NCBI RefSeq assembly: GCF_001898115.1
Contig: NZ_MKSQ01000026.1
Span: 501,184 to 565,183, forward strand
DNA from: Allobosea sp. 67-29
Lineage (GTDB): Bacteria > Pseudomonadota > Alphaproteobacteria > Rhizobiales > Beijerinckiaceae
Reading direction: 5' to 3'
Length of the DNA stretch: 64,000 nt
The notes under the pieces: model-generated
Database searches by the model: none
The model's input: the letters and a program-made list of their open reading frames with translations, nothing else
Told to the model about the DNA's origin: nothing
Part shown: one piece after another, positions 16,346 through 24,699 of the stretch
How the letters are laid out: each line of letters starts with the position of its first letter
Numbering within the stretch: position 1 is the stretch's first letter
Translations under genes and position numbers: made by a program

Positions 16346-17170
16346 TCAGACGCGCGAGATCGCGTGTGCGGTGGCGATGACCAGCGAGGAGAAGCGGGAG
16401 ATGACCTCGGCATGGCTGAAGCGCGACGTCGAGGTCGCGATGTTGACCGCAGCCTCCGGGCGGCCGTGATGGTCGACGATCGGCGCCGCGATCGAGGCGT
16501 CGCCGATATAGACCTCCTCGAAGGCCGTCGCATAGCCCTGGGCCGCCGACTGCCGCAGCTTCTCGCGCAAGGCGTCGCGCTGCCAGGTCGTCGACGGCGT
16601 ATGGGCCTTGAGATCGGAAGCGTCGATGATGGCCAGCGCCTCCTCCTCGGGCAGGCGCGAGAGCATCGCGATGCCCGGCGCGGTGGCATAGGCCGGCATC
16701 CGCGTACCGATGATGACGTCGGTGTTCAGCACGTGCCGGCTGAGGAAGCGCGAAACGAAGATGATCTCGGTACCGTCGCGCACCGTCAGGTTGACCGTTT
16801 CCTCCGTCTCCTTGCTGAGGTGCATCAGATAAGGCATCGCCCGGTCCAGCAGGCGGCTGCTGCGCACGAAATGGTAGCCGAGGTCGAGCGTCTTGGCCGT
16901 CAGCTCGAAGCGCTTGGTCTGGGTATCCTTGTGCAGGTAGCCGAGCCTGGTGAGGGTGTGCGTGAAGCGCTGCGCCGCGCTGACGTCCATGCCGGTCTCG
17001 GACGCGACCTGCGACAGGTTGAGCGTCTGGTGCTGCCGGCCGAAGGCCGACAGCACGCGGAACGCCTTCTCGACCGAGTTCACCATCAGCGCGTCGTCCT
17101 TGCGGGACGATCGTTCGGCGAGCGGCGGCGCGAGCTTTCCACGGCGCTGTGGCGTGTCGGACATCGTCAT
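16346..17170 (-). CDS. IclR family transcriptional regulator
   Basis: The product is 274 residues. An N-terminal winged helix-turn-helix (about 25-85: VNSVEKAFRVLSAFG, then LNLSQVASETGMDVSAAQRF) is followed by an IclR effector domain (about 100-270) with TVRDGTEIIFVSRF and ATAPGIAMLSRLPEEEAL. The start at 17170 is chosen because GAGGAG lies about ten bases upstream. It lies between the dehydrogenase operon (same strand, downstream) and the divergent crotonase/ABC operon, so it probably controls one or both in response to a small carboxylate or aromatic ligand. Confidence 0.9.
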   Translation of the reverse strand: MTMSDTPQRRGKLAPPLAERSSRKDDALMVNSVEKAFRVLSAFGRQHQTLNLSQVASETGMDVSAAQRFTHTLTRLGYLHKDTQTKRFELTAKTLDLGYHFVRSSRLLDRAMPYLMHLSKETEETVNLTVRDGTEIIFVSRFLSRHVLNTDVIIGTRMPAYATAPGIAMLSRLPEEEALAIIDASDLKAHTPSTTWQRDALREKLRQSAAQGYATAFEEVYIGDASIAAPIVDHHGRPEAAVNIATSTSRFSHAEVISRFSSLVIATAHAISRV

Positions 17171-17255
17171 CGGACCAACTCTCCTCGCGCGATCAATGGC
17201 CGTCAGCGGTGGCCTTGACAAGTTGGCGCGTTCGCGCAGTATATTCAATAGATTT

Positions 17256-17270
17256 TATCGCATTGTGATA
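17256..17270. promoter_or_regulatory. Near-palindromic operator candidate before the crotonase gene
   Basis: The 15-mer TATCGCATTGTGATA has arms that match in six of seven positions around a central T. It ends 20 bases before the ATG at 17291, inside the 120-base gap shared by the divergent IclR gene. Size and symmetry suit an IclR-type operator. An AT-rich run (about 17239-17258) could hold promoter elements, but no confident -35/-10 pair was assigned. Confidence 0.42.
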
Positions 17271-17290
17271 GAAGGCCATCGGAGGGCGGT

Positions 17291-18064
17291 ATGAAGGACT
17301 CGGTTCTGGTCGAAGTGCGCGGCACGGTCGGCATCGTGACGCTCAATCGCCCTCAGGTGCTCAACGCCTGGAACGCGCCGATGCGGGCGCGGCTCGTCGA
17401 ATGCTTCGACGAGATGGAAGCGAACGAGGAAGTCCGCGCGATCATCCTCACCGGTGCCGGCGACCGCGCCTTCGGCGCCGGCCAGGATCTCAACGAGACC
17501 AAGACCTTCGATGCCGACCGCGCCGAAGCCTGGATGGGGGAATGGGAGCGCCTCTACGACCGCATCCGGTCGCTCTCCAAGCCGCTGATCGCGGCTCTCA
17601 ACGGCGTCGCGGCCGGCTCCGCCTTCCAGGTCGCGCTGCTCTGCGACCTGCGCGTCGGCCATGACGGCGTCACCATGGGCCAGCCCGAGATCAATTCCGG
17701 CATCGCCTCGGTCACCGGGCCCTGGATCATGAAGGAGATGATCGGGCTCGCCCGCACCATCGACCTGACGCTGACCGGCCGGATGATGGACGCCGACGAA
17801 TCCTTCCGCATCGGCCTGATCAGCCGGATCGTGCCGAAGGAGAAGGTCATGGAGGCCTCGCTCGCGCTGGCCGAAGAGCTCGGCGCCAAGGCCCCCAACG
17901 CCATGCGGCTCAACAAGGCGCGGTTCCGCGAGGTGACCGAGCAGAGCTTCCGCGAATGCCTGGCGGCCGGCATCCGCAACCAGCGCGAAGCCTACGCGAC
18001 CGGCGAGCCGGCGCGGATGATGGAGGAATTCCTGGCCAAGCGCGCCGCGCGCAAGAGCGCCTGA
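17291..18064 (+). CDS. Enoyl-CoA hydratase/isomerase (crotonase) family protein
   Basis: The product is 257 residues with the crotonase fold. Oxyanion-hole segments are visible at RAFGAGQDLNE (59-69) and NGVAAGSAFQ (104-113). One of the two classical hydratase glutamates is kept (E133 in GQPEINSG), but the other position, normally in GGGCEL, is Gln113 in GSAFQVALLCDL. Such proteins are often isomerases, hydrolases or other CoA-ester enzymes rather than simple hydratases. It is the first gene of an operon with a polyamine-type importer and an acyl-CoA ligase, so its substrate is presumably the CoA thioester made by that ligase. Confidence 0.87.
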   Translation: MKDSVLVEVRGTVGIVTLNRPQVLNAWNAPMRARLVECFDEMEANEEVRAIILTGAGDRAFGAGQDLNETKTFDADRAEAWMGEWERLYDRIRSLSKPLIAALNGVAAGSAFQVALLCDLRVGHDGVTMGQPEINSGIASVTGPWIMKEMIGLARTIDLTLTGRMMDADESFRIGLISRIVPKEKVMEASLALAEELGAKAPNAMRLNKARFREVTEQSFRECLAAGIRNQREAYATGEPARMMEEFLAKRAARKSA

Positions 18065-18130
18065 CCGCGTTCACGCCATTCTGACCACCCACGGGGAAAT
18101 GCGGAAAACCGCTTGAAAGGGGAGAAGACG

Positions 18131-19198
18131 ATGACGAGCACGATCACGAGGCCGACCCGGCGCAACCTGCTGCAACTGGCCGGCGGCGTCGCTGCCGGCG
18201 CGGTCGCCGCGCCATATCTCGGCGGCGCGGCCCGCGCCGCCACCCAGATCACCGTTGCCGATCCGGGCGGCCCCTTCGGCCCCGCCTTCCGCAAGGCCTT
18301 CTACGACCCCTTCGAGAAGGCGACCGGCAACAAGGTCGTCAACGTCGCCCGCGAAGCCGAGCCGACCGCGCAGTTCAAGGCGATGGTCGAGACCAAATCC
18401 TATACCTGGGACGTCTGTACGCTGACGCTCTCGGCCCGCGACATCCTGAAGGGCCAGGGCCTGCTCGATCCGATCGGCTTCTCGCATGCCGATGTCCCGA
18501 AGCTGATGCCGCAGGCGATCTCGCCGGAGTTCATGGGCACCGACGTCTATTCGACGATCTTCGCCTACCGCACCGACAAGGTGAAGAACGCGCCCGCGAG
18601 CTGGACCGACTTCTTCAACGTCGAGAAGTTCCCCGGCCGCCGCGCGCTGCGCAAGAACCCGATCGATACTATCGAGCAGGCGCTGCTCGCCGACGGCGTG
18701 CCGCTGGACAAGCTCTACCCGCTCGACGTCGACCGCGCCTTCAAGGTGCTCGACAAGATCAAGCCGCATGTCGCGGTCTGGTGGACCGGCGGCGCGCAGT
18801 CGACCCAGCTCCTGCAGAGCGGCGAGGTCGACATGCTGCCGGGCTGGAACGCCCGCCTGCAGGCGGCGATCGACGGTGGCACGCCGGCGAAGATCGTCTG
18901 GAACCAGGGCCTGTACTCGATCGAGGGCTGGGGTCTGCCCAAGGGCGGCCCGAAGGCGGACGTTGCGCGGCAGTTCATCCGCTTCTGCTCCGATCCGAAG
19001 CAGCAGGCGATCTACACCGAGGCCCTGGCCTATGGCCCGACCAACCTCGACGCCTACCAGACGATCCCGGCGGCGCGCGCCAAGCTGCTGCCGACCTCGC
19101 CGGAAAACCTGAAGCAGATGGCGATCGCCAACGAGGATTGGTGGAGCGCCAACCGCGCCAAGGTGACCGAGCGCTTCAACGCCTGGCTGCTGACCTGA
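18131..19198 (+). CDS. ABC transporter substrate-binding protein, polyamine (PotD/F) type
   Basis: The product is 355 residues. RRNLLQLAGGVAAG near the N-terminus is a Tat-type signal, with cleavage probably after ARAA. The mature part is a family-1 extracellular solute-binding protein like spermidine/putrescine binders: ITVADPGGPFGPAF, WTDFFNVEKFPGRRAL and WGLPKGGPKADVARQFI. The ATG at 18131 follows GGGGAGAAG; an upstream TTG at 18113 is less likely. It is followed by ATPase and permease genes with tight spacing. The ligand is unknown; polyamine-type importers also carry aromatic or quaternary amines and phosphonates. Confidence 0.88.
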   Translation: MTSTITRPTRRNLLQLAGGVAAGAVAAPYLGGAARAATQITVADPGGPFGPAFRKAFYDPFEKATGNKVVNVAREAEPTAQFKAMVETKSYTWDVCTLTLSARDILKGQGLLDPIGFSHADVPKLMPQAISPEFMGTDVYSTIFAYRTDKVKNAPASWTDFFNVEKFPGRRALRKNPIDTIEQALLADGVPLDKLYPLDVDRAFKVLDKIKPHVAVWWTGGAQSTQLLQSGEVDMLPGWNARLQAAIDGGTPAKIVWNQGLYSIEGWGLPKGGPKADVARQFIRFCSDPKQQAIYTEALAYGPTNLDAYQTIPAARAKLLPTSPENLKQMAIANEDWWSANRAKVTERFNAWLLT

Positions 19199-19203
19199 CG
19201 CCG

Positions 19204-20280
19204 ATGGCGACGAGCGCCGGCATGAACGCCACCGAACCCAGGGCTGCCAAGCTCGTCATCGAAGGGCTGTGCAAGCGCTATGGCGCCACCACGGCCCTCG
19301 AGCCGAGCTCGCTCAGCGTCGCCGAGGGCGAGTTCCTGACCTTGCTGGGGCCTTCGGGCTCCGGCAAGACCACGCTGCTCCAGCTCATCTGCGGTCTGGT
19401 CGAGGCCAGTGAAGGCAAGGTGGTGATCGACGGGCGCGACCAGTCGGCGATGCCGGTCCACCAGCGCGATATCGGCCTCGTCTTCCAGCACTACGCCTTG
19501 TTCCCGCACCTCACGGTGGCGGAGAACATCGCCTTCCCACTCAAGATGCGCGGCCGGCCTTCGGCCGAGGTCGCCGGCCGGGTTTCGGCCGCGCTCGACA
19601 TGGTCCATCTCGGCCATCTTGCCGGGCGCTTCCCGCGCGAACTGTCCGGCGGCCAGCAGCAGCGCGTCGCGCTGGCGCGCTGCTTCGTCTACCAGCCCTC
19701 GATCATCCTGATGGACGAGCCGCTCGGCGCCCTCGACAAGAAGCTGCGCGAGCACATGCAGATCGAGATCAAGCGGCTGCACCGCGAGAGCGGCGCCACG
19801 ATCGTCTACGTCACCCACGACCAGGAGGAGGCGCTCGCGATGTCCGACCGCATCTGCCTGATGAACCACGCGAAGATCGAGCAGCTCGGCACGCCGCGCG
19901 AGATCTACGAACGTCCGCGCACGGCCTTCGCCGCCGATTTCATCGGCATCTCCAACATCTTCCGCGGCCGCTGGGAGGGCAATGGCTCGCTCGAGACCGC
20001 CCATGGCCGCTTTGTCCTGCCGCGCGGGGCACAGTGCGAGACGTCCGATCCCGCGCTGGTGATCCGGCCCGAGAACCTGCGCCTCGGCGCGCAGGACGGC
20101 AACGCCGTCAACGGGCGCGTCAGCGAGATCGTCTATGCCGGCTCCGAGACGCGCGTCATCGCCGCGCTCGCCGATGGCGGCCAGCTCGTGCTGCGCCTCG
20201 GCCCCGACGACGCCGTGCCTGCCATTGACGAGGCCATTGTCGCCGGCTGGCCGCGCGACAAGGCGGTGCTGGTCGCATGA
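19204..20280 (+). CDS. ABC transporter ATP-binding protein, PotA type
   Basis: The product is 358 residues. It has a Walker A motif (LLGPSGSGKTTLLQ), Q-loop (VFQHYALFPHLTV), ABC signature ([14 protein letters not shown]), Walker B (SIILMDEPLGALDK) and H-loop (TIVYVTHDQEEAL), followed by a C-terminal TOBE-like domain from about residue 280. This matches the MalK/PotA ATPases that power polyamine-type importers. The ATG at 19204 is five bases after the binding-protein stop; an internal Met at 19222 is possible. Its stop overlaps the permease ATG by four bases. Confidence 0.93.
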   Translation: MATSAGMNATEPRAAKLVIEGLCKRYGATTALEPSSLSVAEGEFLTLLGPSGSGKTTLLQLICGLVEASEGKVVIDGRDQSAMPVHQRDIGLVFQHYALFPHLTVAENIAFPLKMRGRPSAEVAGRVSAALDMVHLGHLAGRFPRELSGGQQQRVALARCFVYQPSIILMDEPLGALDKKLREHMQIEIKRLHRESGATIVYVTHDQEEALAMSDRICLMNHAKIEQLGTPREIYERPRTAFAADFIGISNIFRGRWEGNGSLETAHGRFVLPRGAQCETSDPALVIRPENLRLGAQDGNAVNGRVSEIVYAGSETRVIAALADGGQLVLRLGPDDAVPAIDEAIVAGWPRDKAVLVA

Positions 20281-22040
20281 GCGCCGTCAGCATCGGCCGC
20301 GCGCCGGCCCTCGCCGGCAGGCTGCGCCCCAACGCGCTGTGGCTGGCGGTGCCCGGCCTTGTCTTCCTTGCGGTGTTCTTCGTCTGGCCGGTGGCCCAGC
20401 TGCTGGGCCTGAGCGCCGTCGATCCGGAAAGCGGGGCCTATTCGGCCGGCGCCTATCAACGCATCGCCGCGACCGACGTCTATCTGCGCGTGCTGGGCAT
20501 CACCTTCCGCATCGCCGGCTGGACCGCGCTGTGGTCGCTGCTGATCGGCTATCCGCTGGCCTACTGGCTGGCGCGCCTGCCCGACCTGTTCCGCGGCCGC
20601 ATGCTGCTCTTCGTGATGGTGCCGTTCTGGACGAGCTACCTCGTCAAGACCTTCGCCTGGATGCTCATCCTGGGCCGCACCGGCGTTGTCAATTCGCTGC
20701 TGACCGGCGCCCATGTCGTCGGCGAGCCGCTCTCGCTGATCAACAACCAGTTCGGCGTCATGGTCGGCATGGTGCATGCCATGGTGCCGCTGGCGGTGAT
20801 GACCATGCTGCCGGTGATGACCGGCATCGACCGGCGTCTGGTCCAGGCGGCGCAGACGCTGGGCGCGGCCCCGGCGCGCGCCTTCTGGCTGATCTATTTC
20901 AAGCTCTCGTTGCCTGGCGTCGCCGCGGCGGGACTGCTCGTCTTCATCTCCTCGCTTGGCTTCTTCATCGTTCCGGCCTTCCTCGGCGGGCGGCAGGAGA
21001 CCATGCTGGCCCAGCTCATCATCACCCAGGTGCAGGAGCTGCTGAACTGGTCCTTCGCCGGCGCGCTTTCGGCGATGATGCTGGCGGCCGCGCTCGTCTC
21101 CTGCGTCGTCTACGATCGCATCTTCGGACTGTCGACCATCGCCGGCGGCTCGGCGCAGATCGGCACCGGGCGCATCCGCGACCTCGGCCTGGCGCTGCTG
21201 TCCGCGGTCGCGACCATTCTGGGGCGCCTCTCCGATGCCGCGCAGGCCGTGCTCGGCAAGCGCGCCTGCGCATGGCTGCTGCCCGGCTTCTGCTGGCTGG
21301 TCATCGCCTTCCTGGTGCTGCCGACGCTGCTCGTCATTCCGCTCGCCTTCACCTCCTCGCAGTTCCTGGAGTTCCCGCCGCCGGGTTACGGGCTGAGCTG
21401 GTTCCACGCCTATTTCGGTTCCCCGCTCTGGATCCAGGCGACGATCCGCTCCTTCGGCGTCGCCTTCGTCACGGCGTTCGCGGCGACGGCGATCGGCGGC
21501 TTCGCGGCGCTGGCTCTGGCGAACAGCCGCACCCGCTGGGCCGGGCTGATCTTCGCCTTCTTCCTCGCACCGATGATCGTGCCGCGCATCGTCATCGCGG
21601 TCGGGCTGTTCTACCTGTTCGCGCGGCTCGGGCTGATCGCCACCGATCTCGGCCTCGTCATCGGCCACACCGTGCTGGCGATCCCCTTCACCCTCGTCAC
21701 CATCGCCGCCGTGCTGAAGACCTACGACCAGCGCCTCGACCAGGCGGCGGCGACGCTCGGGGCCAACCGCGTGCGGACGCTGACCGGCGTCACCATCCCG
21801 CTGGTCAAGGGCGGCCTCGTCGCCGCTTTCCTCTTCGCCTTCATCACCTCCTTCGACGAGCTGACCATCGCGATCTTCGTCTCCGGCGGCATCAAAACGA
21901 CGCTGCCGAAGCAGATGTGGGACGACATGATTCTGCAGCTCAACCCGACGCTCGCGGCGGTCTCGGTCGTCGTCTTCATCGTGGTGACAGCGATGCTGCT
22001 CGTCGCGGAACGCTTCCGCTCCTCTTCCCGACCCGACTGA
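20277..22040 (+). CDS. Fused ABC transporter permease (PotB-PotC type)
   Basis: At 587 residues this is about double a normal polyamine permease. It contains two complete MetI-like transmembrane domains joined by a linker near residues 285-325. Each half has its own EAA loop: VQAAQTLGAAPARAFWLIYF in the first and LDQAAATLGANRVRTLTGVT in the second. About twelve membrane helices are expected. PotB and PotC are usually separate proteins, although fused forms are known for iron and some polyamine-type importers. It is translationally coupled to the ATPase, and the single polypeptide replaces both permeases of the system. Confidence 0.9.
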   Translation: MSAVSIGRAPALAGRLRPNALWLAVPGLVFLAVFFVWPVAQLLGLSAVDPESGAYSAGAYQRIAATDVYLRVLGITFRIAGWTALWSLLIGYPLAYWLARLPDLFRGRMLLFVMVPFWTSYLVKTFAWMLILGRTGVVNSLLTGAHVVGEPLSLINNQFGVMVGMVHAMVPLAVMTMLPVMTGIDRRLVQAAQTLGAAPARAFWLIYFKLSLPGVAAAGLLVFISSLGFFIVPAFLGGRQETMLAQLIITQVQELLNWSFAGALSAMMLAAALVSCVVYDRIFGLSTIAGGSAQIGTGRIRDLGLALLSAVATILGRLSDAAQAVLGKRACAWLLPGFCWLVIAFLVLPTLLVIPLAFTSSQFLEFPPPGYGLSWFHAYFGSPLWIQATIRSFGVAFVTAFAATAIGGFAALALANSRTRWAGLIFAFFLAPMIVPRIVIAVGLFYLFARLGLIATDLGLVIGHTVLAIPFTLVTIAAVLKTYDQRLDQAAATLGANRVRTLTGVTIPLVKGGLVAAFLFAFITSFDELTIAIFVSGGIKTTLPKQMWDDMILQLNPTLAAVSVVVFIVVTAMLLVAERFRSSSRPD

Positions 22041-22050
22041 ACCGACGACG

Positions 22051-23586
22051 ATGACCTCCTTGGACGACGCTGGCTTCGTGAGCCTTCTGACGACACGCGC
22101 CGCGGCAGAGCCGGAGCGCGTCTATGCGCGCTTCTGCGGCGAGCCTGTGACCTATGCCCAGATCGAGCGGCGCTCGGCCGCCTTCGCCGCCCATCTGAGG
22201 GCACGCGGCATTGTGGCCGGCGATCGGGTCGCCGTGATGATGCGCAACTCGATCGCGACCATCGCGGTGGTGTTCGGGCTCGCGCGCGCCGGCGTCGCCT
22301 GGGTGCCGGTCAACGCGCAGCAGCGCGGCGAGGGCTTGCGTTACCTGCTGACGCATTCGCAGCCGCGCCTTGTCGTCGCCGATGCGGAGCTTGCGCCGCA
22401 GATCGCGGAGGCGATGGCGTCGGAGGCCGAATTGCCGCTCCTCGCCCATGCGCCGGGCGGAGAGCTCGACGCCGCCCTGTCTCGGCAGGAACGCTTCACC
22501 GAGCCGGCGCCGGCGCCGGAGGCCGTCTTCGCGATCATGTACACCTCCGGCACGACCGGGCGGCCGAAGGGCGTGATCGTCTCGCATCGCATGCTGCGGC
22601 TGGCGGCCGAGAGCGTCGCGCTGCTCTCGGATGCGAAACCGGACGATGTCTTCTTCGTCTGGGAGCCGCTCTATCACATCGGCGGCGCGCAGCTGCTGCC
22701 CCTGCCGATGATCCGCGGCGTCACGCTCGCCATGGTCGAACGGTTCAGCGCCAGCCGGTTCTGGGATCAGGTCAGGGCCGAAGGCGCCAGCCATATCCAC
22801 TATCTCGGCGGCATCCTGCAGATCCTGCTGAAGCAGCCGCCCTCGCCGCGGGACCGCGACCATGGCGTGCGCATCGCCTGGGGCGGCGGCTGCCCCGCCG
22901 ACATCTGGCCGCAGTTCCGCAAGCGCTTCGGTGTCGACATCCGCGAATGCTACGGCATGACCGAGGCCTCGAGCCTCACGACCTGCAACCTGAGCGGCGT
23001 GGTCGGTTCGGTCGGAACGCCGATGCCCTGGTTCACGGTGCGGCTGGACGATGCCGAAGGACGGCCCGTGCCTGCCGGCGCCCGCGGCGAGATCGTGATC
23101 GAGACCAGCGTTCCAGGCGCGATCTTTCCGGGCTATCTCGACAATTCCGAGGCGACCGCGAAGGCGCTGAGGCCCGACGGTTTCCACACCGGCGACCTCG
23201 GCTCCTTCGACCCGCAAGGCAACCTCTATTTCCACGGCCGGATGACCGACAGCGTGCGCTGCCGCGGCGAGAACGTCTCGGCCTGGGAGGTCGAGCACGT
23301 CGCCGCCGAGCACGAGGCAGTCGAAGACTGCGCGATGATCGGGGTCGCGGCAGATGTCGGCGAGCAGGACATCAAGCTCTTCGTCAAGCCACGTGCCGGC
23401 GCGAGCATCGATCCGCAGGCGCTGTCCGGCTGGCTCGGCCAGCGCCTGGCCCCCTACCAGAACCCGCGCTACATCGCCGTCGTCGACGAGTTCGAACGCA
23501 CCGCCAGCCAGCGCATCATGAAGCACCGGCTCTCGCCTCGGCTCGACGATTGCTGGGACCGCGCCGCAATGGCGCTGGAGCGCTGA
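22051..23586 (+). CDS. AMP-dependent acyl-CoA synthetase/ligase (CaiC-like)
   Basis: The product is 511 residues of the ANL superfamily. The phosphate-binding loop YTSGTTGRPKG is at 164-174, the A5 motif YGMTEAS is near 302, the hinge region is FHTGDLGSFDPQGNLYFHGR and the C-terminal motif is RTASQRIMKHRL. In that last motif the usual Gly-Lys with the adenylation lysine reads Gln487-Arg488, so confirming activity matters. It forms acyl-AMP and then a CoA thioester; carnitine/crotonobetaine ligases are close in type. It follows the permease by ten bases and probably activates the imported carboxylate for the crotonase. Confidence 0.85.
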   Translation: MTSLDDAGFVSLLTTRAAAEPERVYARFCGEPVTYAQIERRSAAFAAHLRARGIVAGDRVAVMMRNSIATIAVVFGLARAGVAWVPVNAQQRGEGLRYLLTHSQPRLVVADAELAPQIAEAMASEAELPLLAHAPGGELDAALSRQERFTEPAPAPEAVFAIMYTSGTTGRPKGVIVSHRMLRLAAESVALLSDAKPDDVFFVWEPLYHIGGAQLLPLPMIRGVTLAMVERFSASRFWDQVRAEGASHIHYLGGILQILLKQPPSPRDRDHGVRIAWGGGCPADIWPQFRKRFGVDIRECYGMTEASSLTTCNLSGVVGSVGTPMPWFTVRLDDAEGRPVPAGARGEIVIETSVPGAIFPGYLDNSEATAKALRPDGFHTGDLGSFDPQGNLYFHGRMTDSVRCRGENVSAWEVEHVAAEHEAVEDCAMIGVAADVGEQDIKLFVKPRAGASIDPQALSGWLGQRLAPYQNPRYIAVVDEFERTASQRIMKHRLSPRLDDCWDRAAMALER

Positions 23587-23587
23587 G

Positions 23588-24688
23588 ATGGCCGGCTGCG
23601 ACATCCTGATTTCCGGCACCGGCGGCTTCGCGGCGCGCATCGCCTTCGATATCGCGGCAACCGCCGAGGAGGCGGTCGAGGTCGTCATCGCCGGGCGCAA
23701 TCGCGAGCGGCTGAGCTGGCTGCGCACTGCCGCCAACGCCCGGGCGGGATTGTTCGGCAGGAAGGCCCGCTTCACCACCCATATCGTCGACCTGCTCGCC
23801 GCCGACGCTTCCGACCTCATGCTCGCGGCGACCGGCCCACGCATCGTGGTGCAGGCAGCCTCGATCCAGACCTCGCAGGTCATCGCCCAGACCGGCAACG
23901 CCTGGACGCAGCTCGTCGCCGAGGGCGGCCTGAGCGCCACGGCTGTCTTCCAGGCCCTGCTGAGCTCGCGGGTCGCCGCGGCCATCACCCGTGCCGGCAA
24001 GCCGGTCACTCTGGTCAATTGCGGCTTTCCCGACGTGGTCAACGGCATCATCAAGGCGATGGGCCATGATGTCGCCTGCGGCATGGGCAATGTCGCGATC
24101 CTGTCGAACGTCTTCGCCGGCTCGGCGGCGACGCCTGCCGGAGCCGAAGTCAAGGTTCTCGCGCATTACCAGAACCTCGCCGCCTGGCGGCGACGGCCAC
24201 AGGAGCGGGGCGGCCGGCCGCCGCGCGTCTGGTTCGCCGGCAGGGAGGTCGCCGATGTCTATGCAACCTTCGCGGATATTCAGCTGACGCCCGAGCCGGT
24301 GATCGAGATCTCCGGCGCCAGCGGCGTTCCCATGCTGCTGGCCATGGCGGCGGGGCGCTCCTGGCACGGCCATGTGCCCGGACCCAACGGCCTGCCCGGC
24401 GGCTACCCGGTCCGCCTCGCCGGCGGCGAGCTGGAGCTGGCGCTCCCGGACGGCGTCAGCGCCGCCGAGGCGATAACCTGGAACGCCTCGTTCGAGGAAG
24501 CCAACGGCCTGGTCGTCTCCCCCGAAGGCGGCGTGCGTTTCACGGGCATCCTGCGCGACAGGCTGACGGAACACGTCCCGGCGCTGCGCGACGGCTTCCC
24601 CGTGCGGGATCTGGAGGCCGTTTGCGAGGAACTGCTTCGTCTGCGCGCCGCGCTGATGGAAACCCCGCCCGCGGCCAATGACGCGTAG
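23588..24688 (+). CDS. Uncharacterised Rossmann-fold (saccharopine-dehydrogenase-like) protein
   Basis: The product is 366 residues. The N-terminus ILISGTGGFAARIAFDIA is a dinucleotide-binding motif with GTGGFAAR at about 10-17, followed by VVIAGRNRERL, whose Arg suggests NADP preference. The middle (VNCGFPDVVNGIIKAMGHDVACGMGN) and end do not match a family I can name; saccharopine dehydrogenase-like or homoserine dehydrogenase-like reductases are the nearest guess. It starts one base after the ligase stop and closes the operon, so a catabolic role with the ligase and crotonase is likely. It converges on the signalling gene at 24700. Confidence 0.68.
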   Translation: MAGCDILISGTGGFAARIAFDIAATAEEAVEVVIAGRNRERLSWLRTAANARAGLFGRKARFTTHIVDLLAADASDLMLAATGPRIVVQAASIQTSQVIAQTGNAWTQLVAEGGLSATAVFQALLSSRVAAAITRAGKPVTLVNCGFPDVVNGIIKAMGHDVACGMGNVAILSNVFAGSAATPAGAEVKVLAHYQNLAAWRRRPQERGGRPPRVWFAGREVADVYATFADIQLTPEPVIEISGASGVPMLLAMAAGRSWHGHVPGPNGLPGGYPVRLAGGELELALPDGVSAAEAITWNASFEEANGLVVSPEGGVRFTGILRDRLTEHVPALRDGFPVRDLEAVCEELLRLRAALMETPPAANDA

Positions 24689-24699
24689 AATAGACGGCG

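Noticed and set aside
20133-21668. A 511-codon open frame opposite the fused permease
   Set aside because: It is low-complexity, rich in Asp/Glu/Gln/Arg, with no domain; the plus strand has twelve clear membrane helices and two EAA loops.
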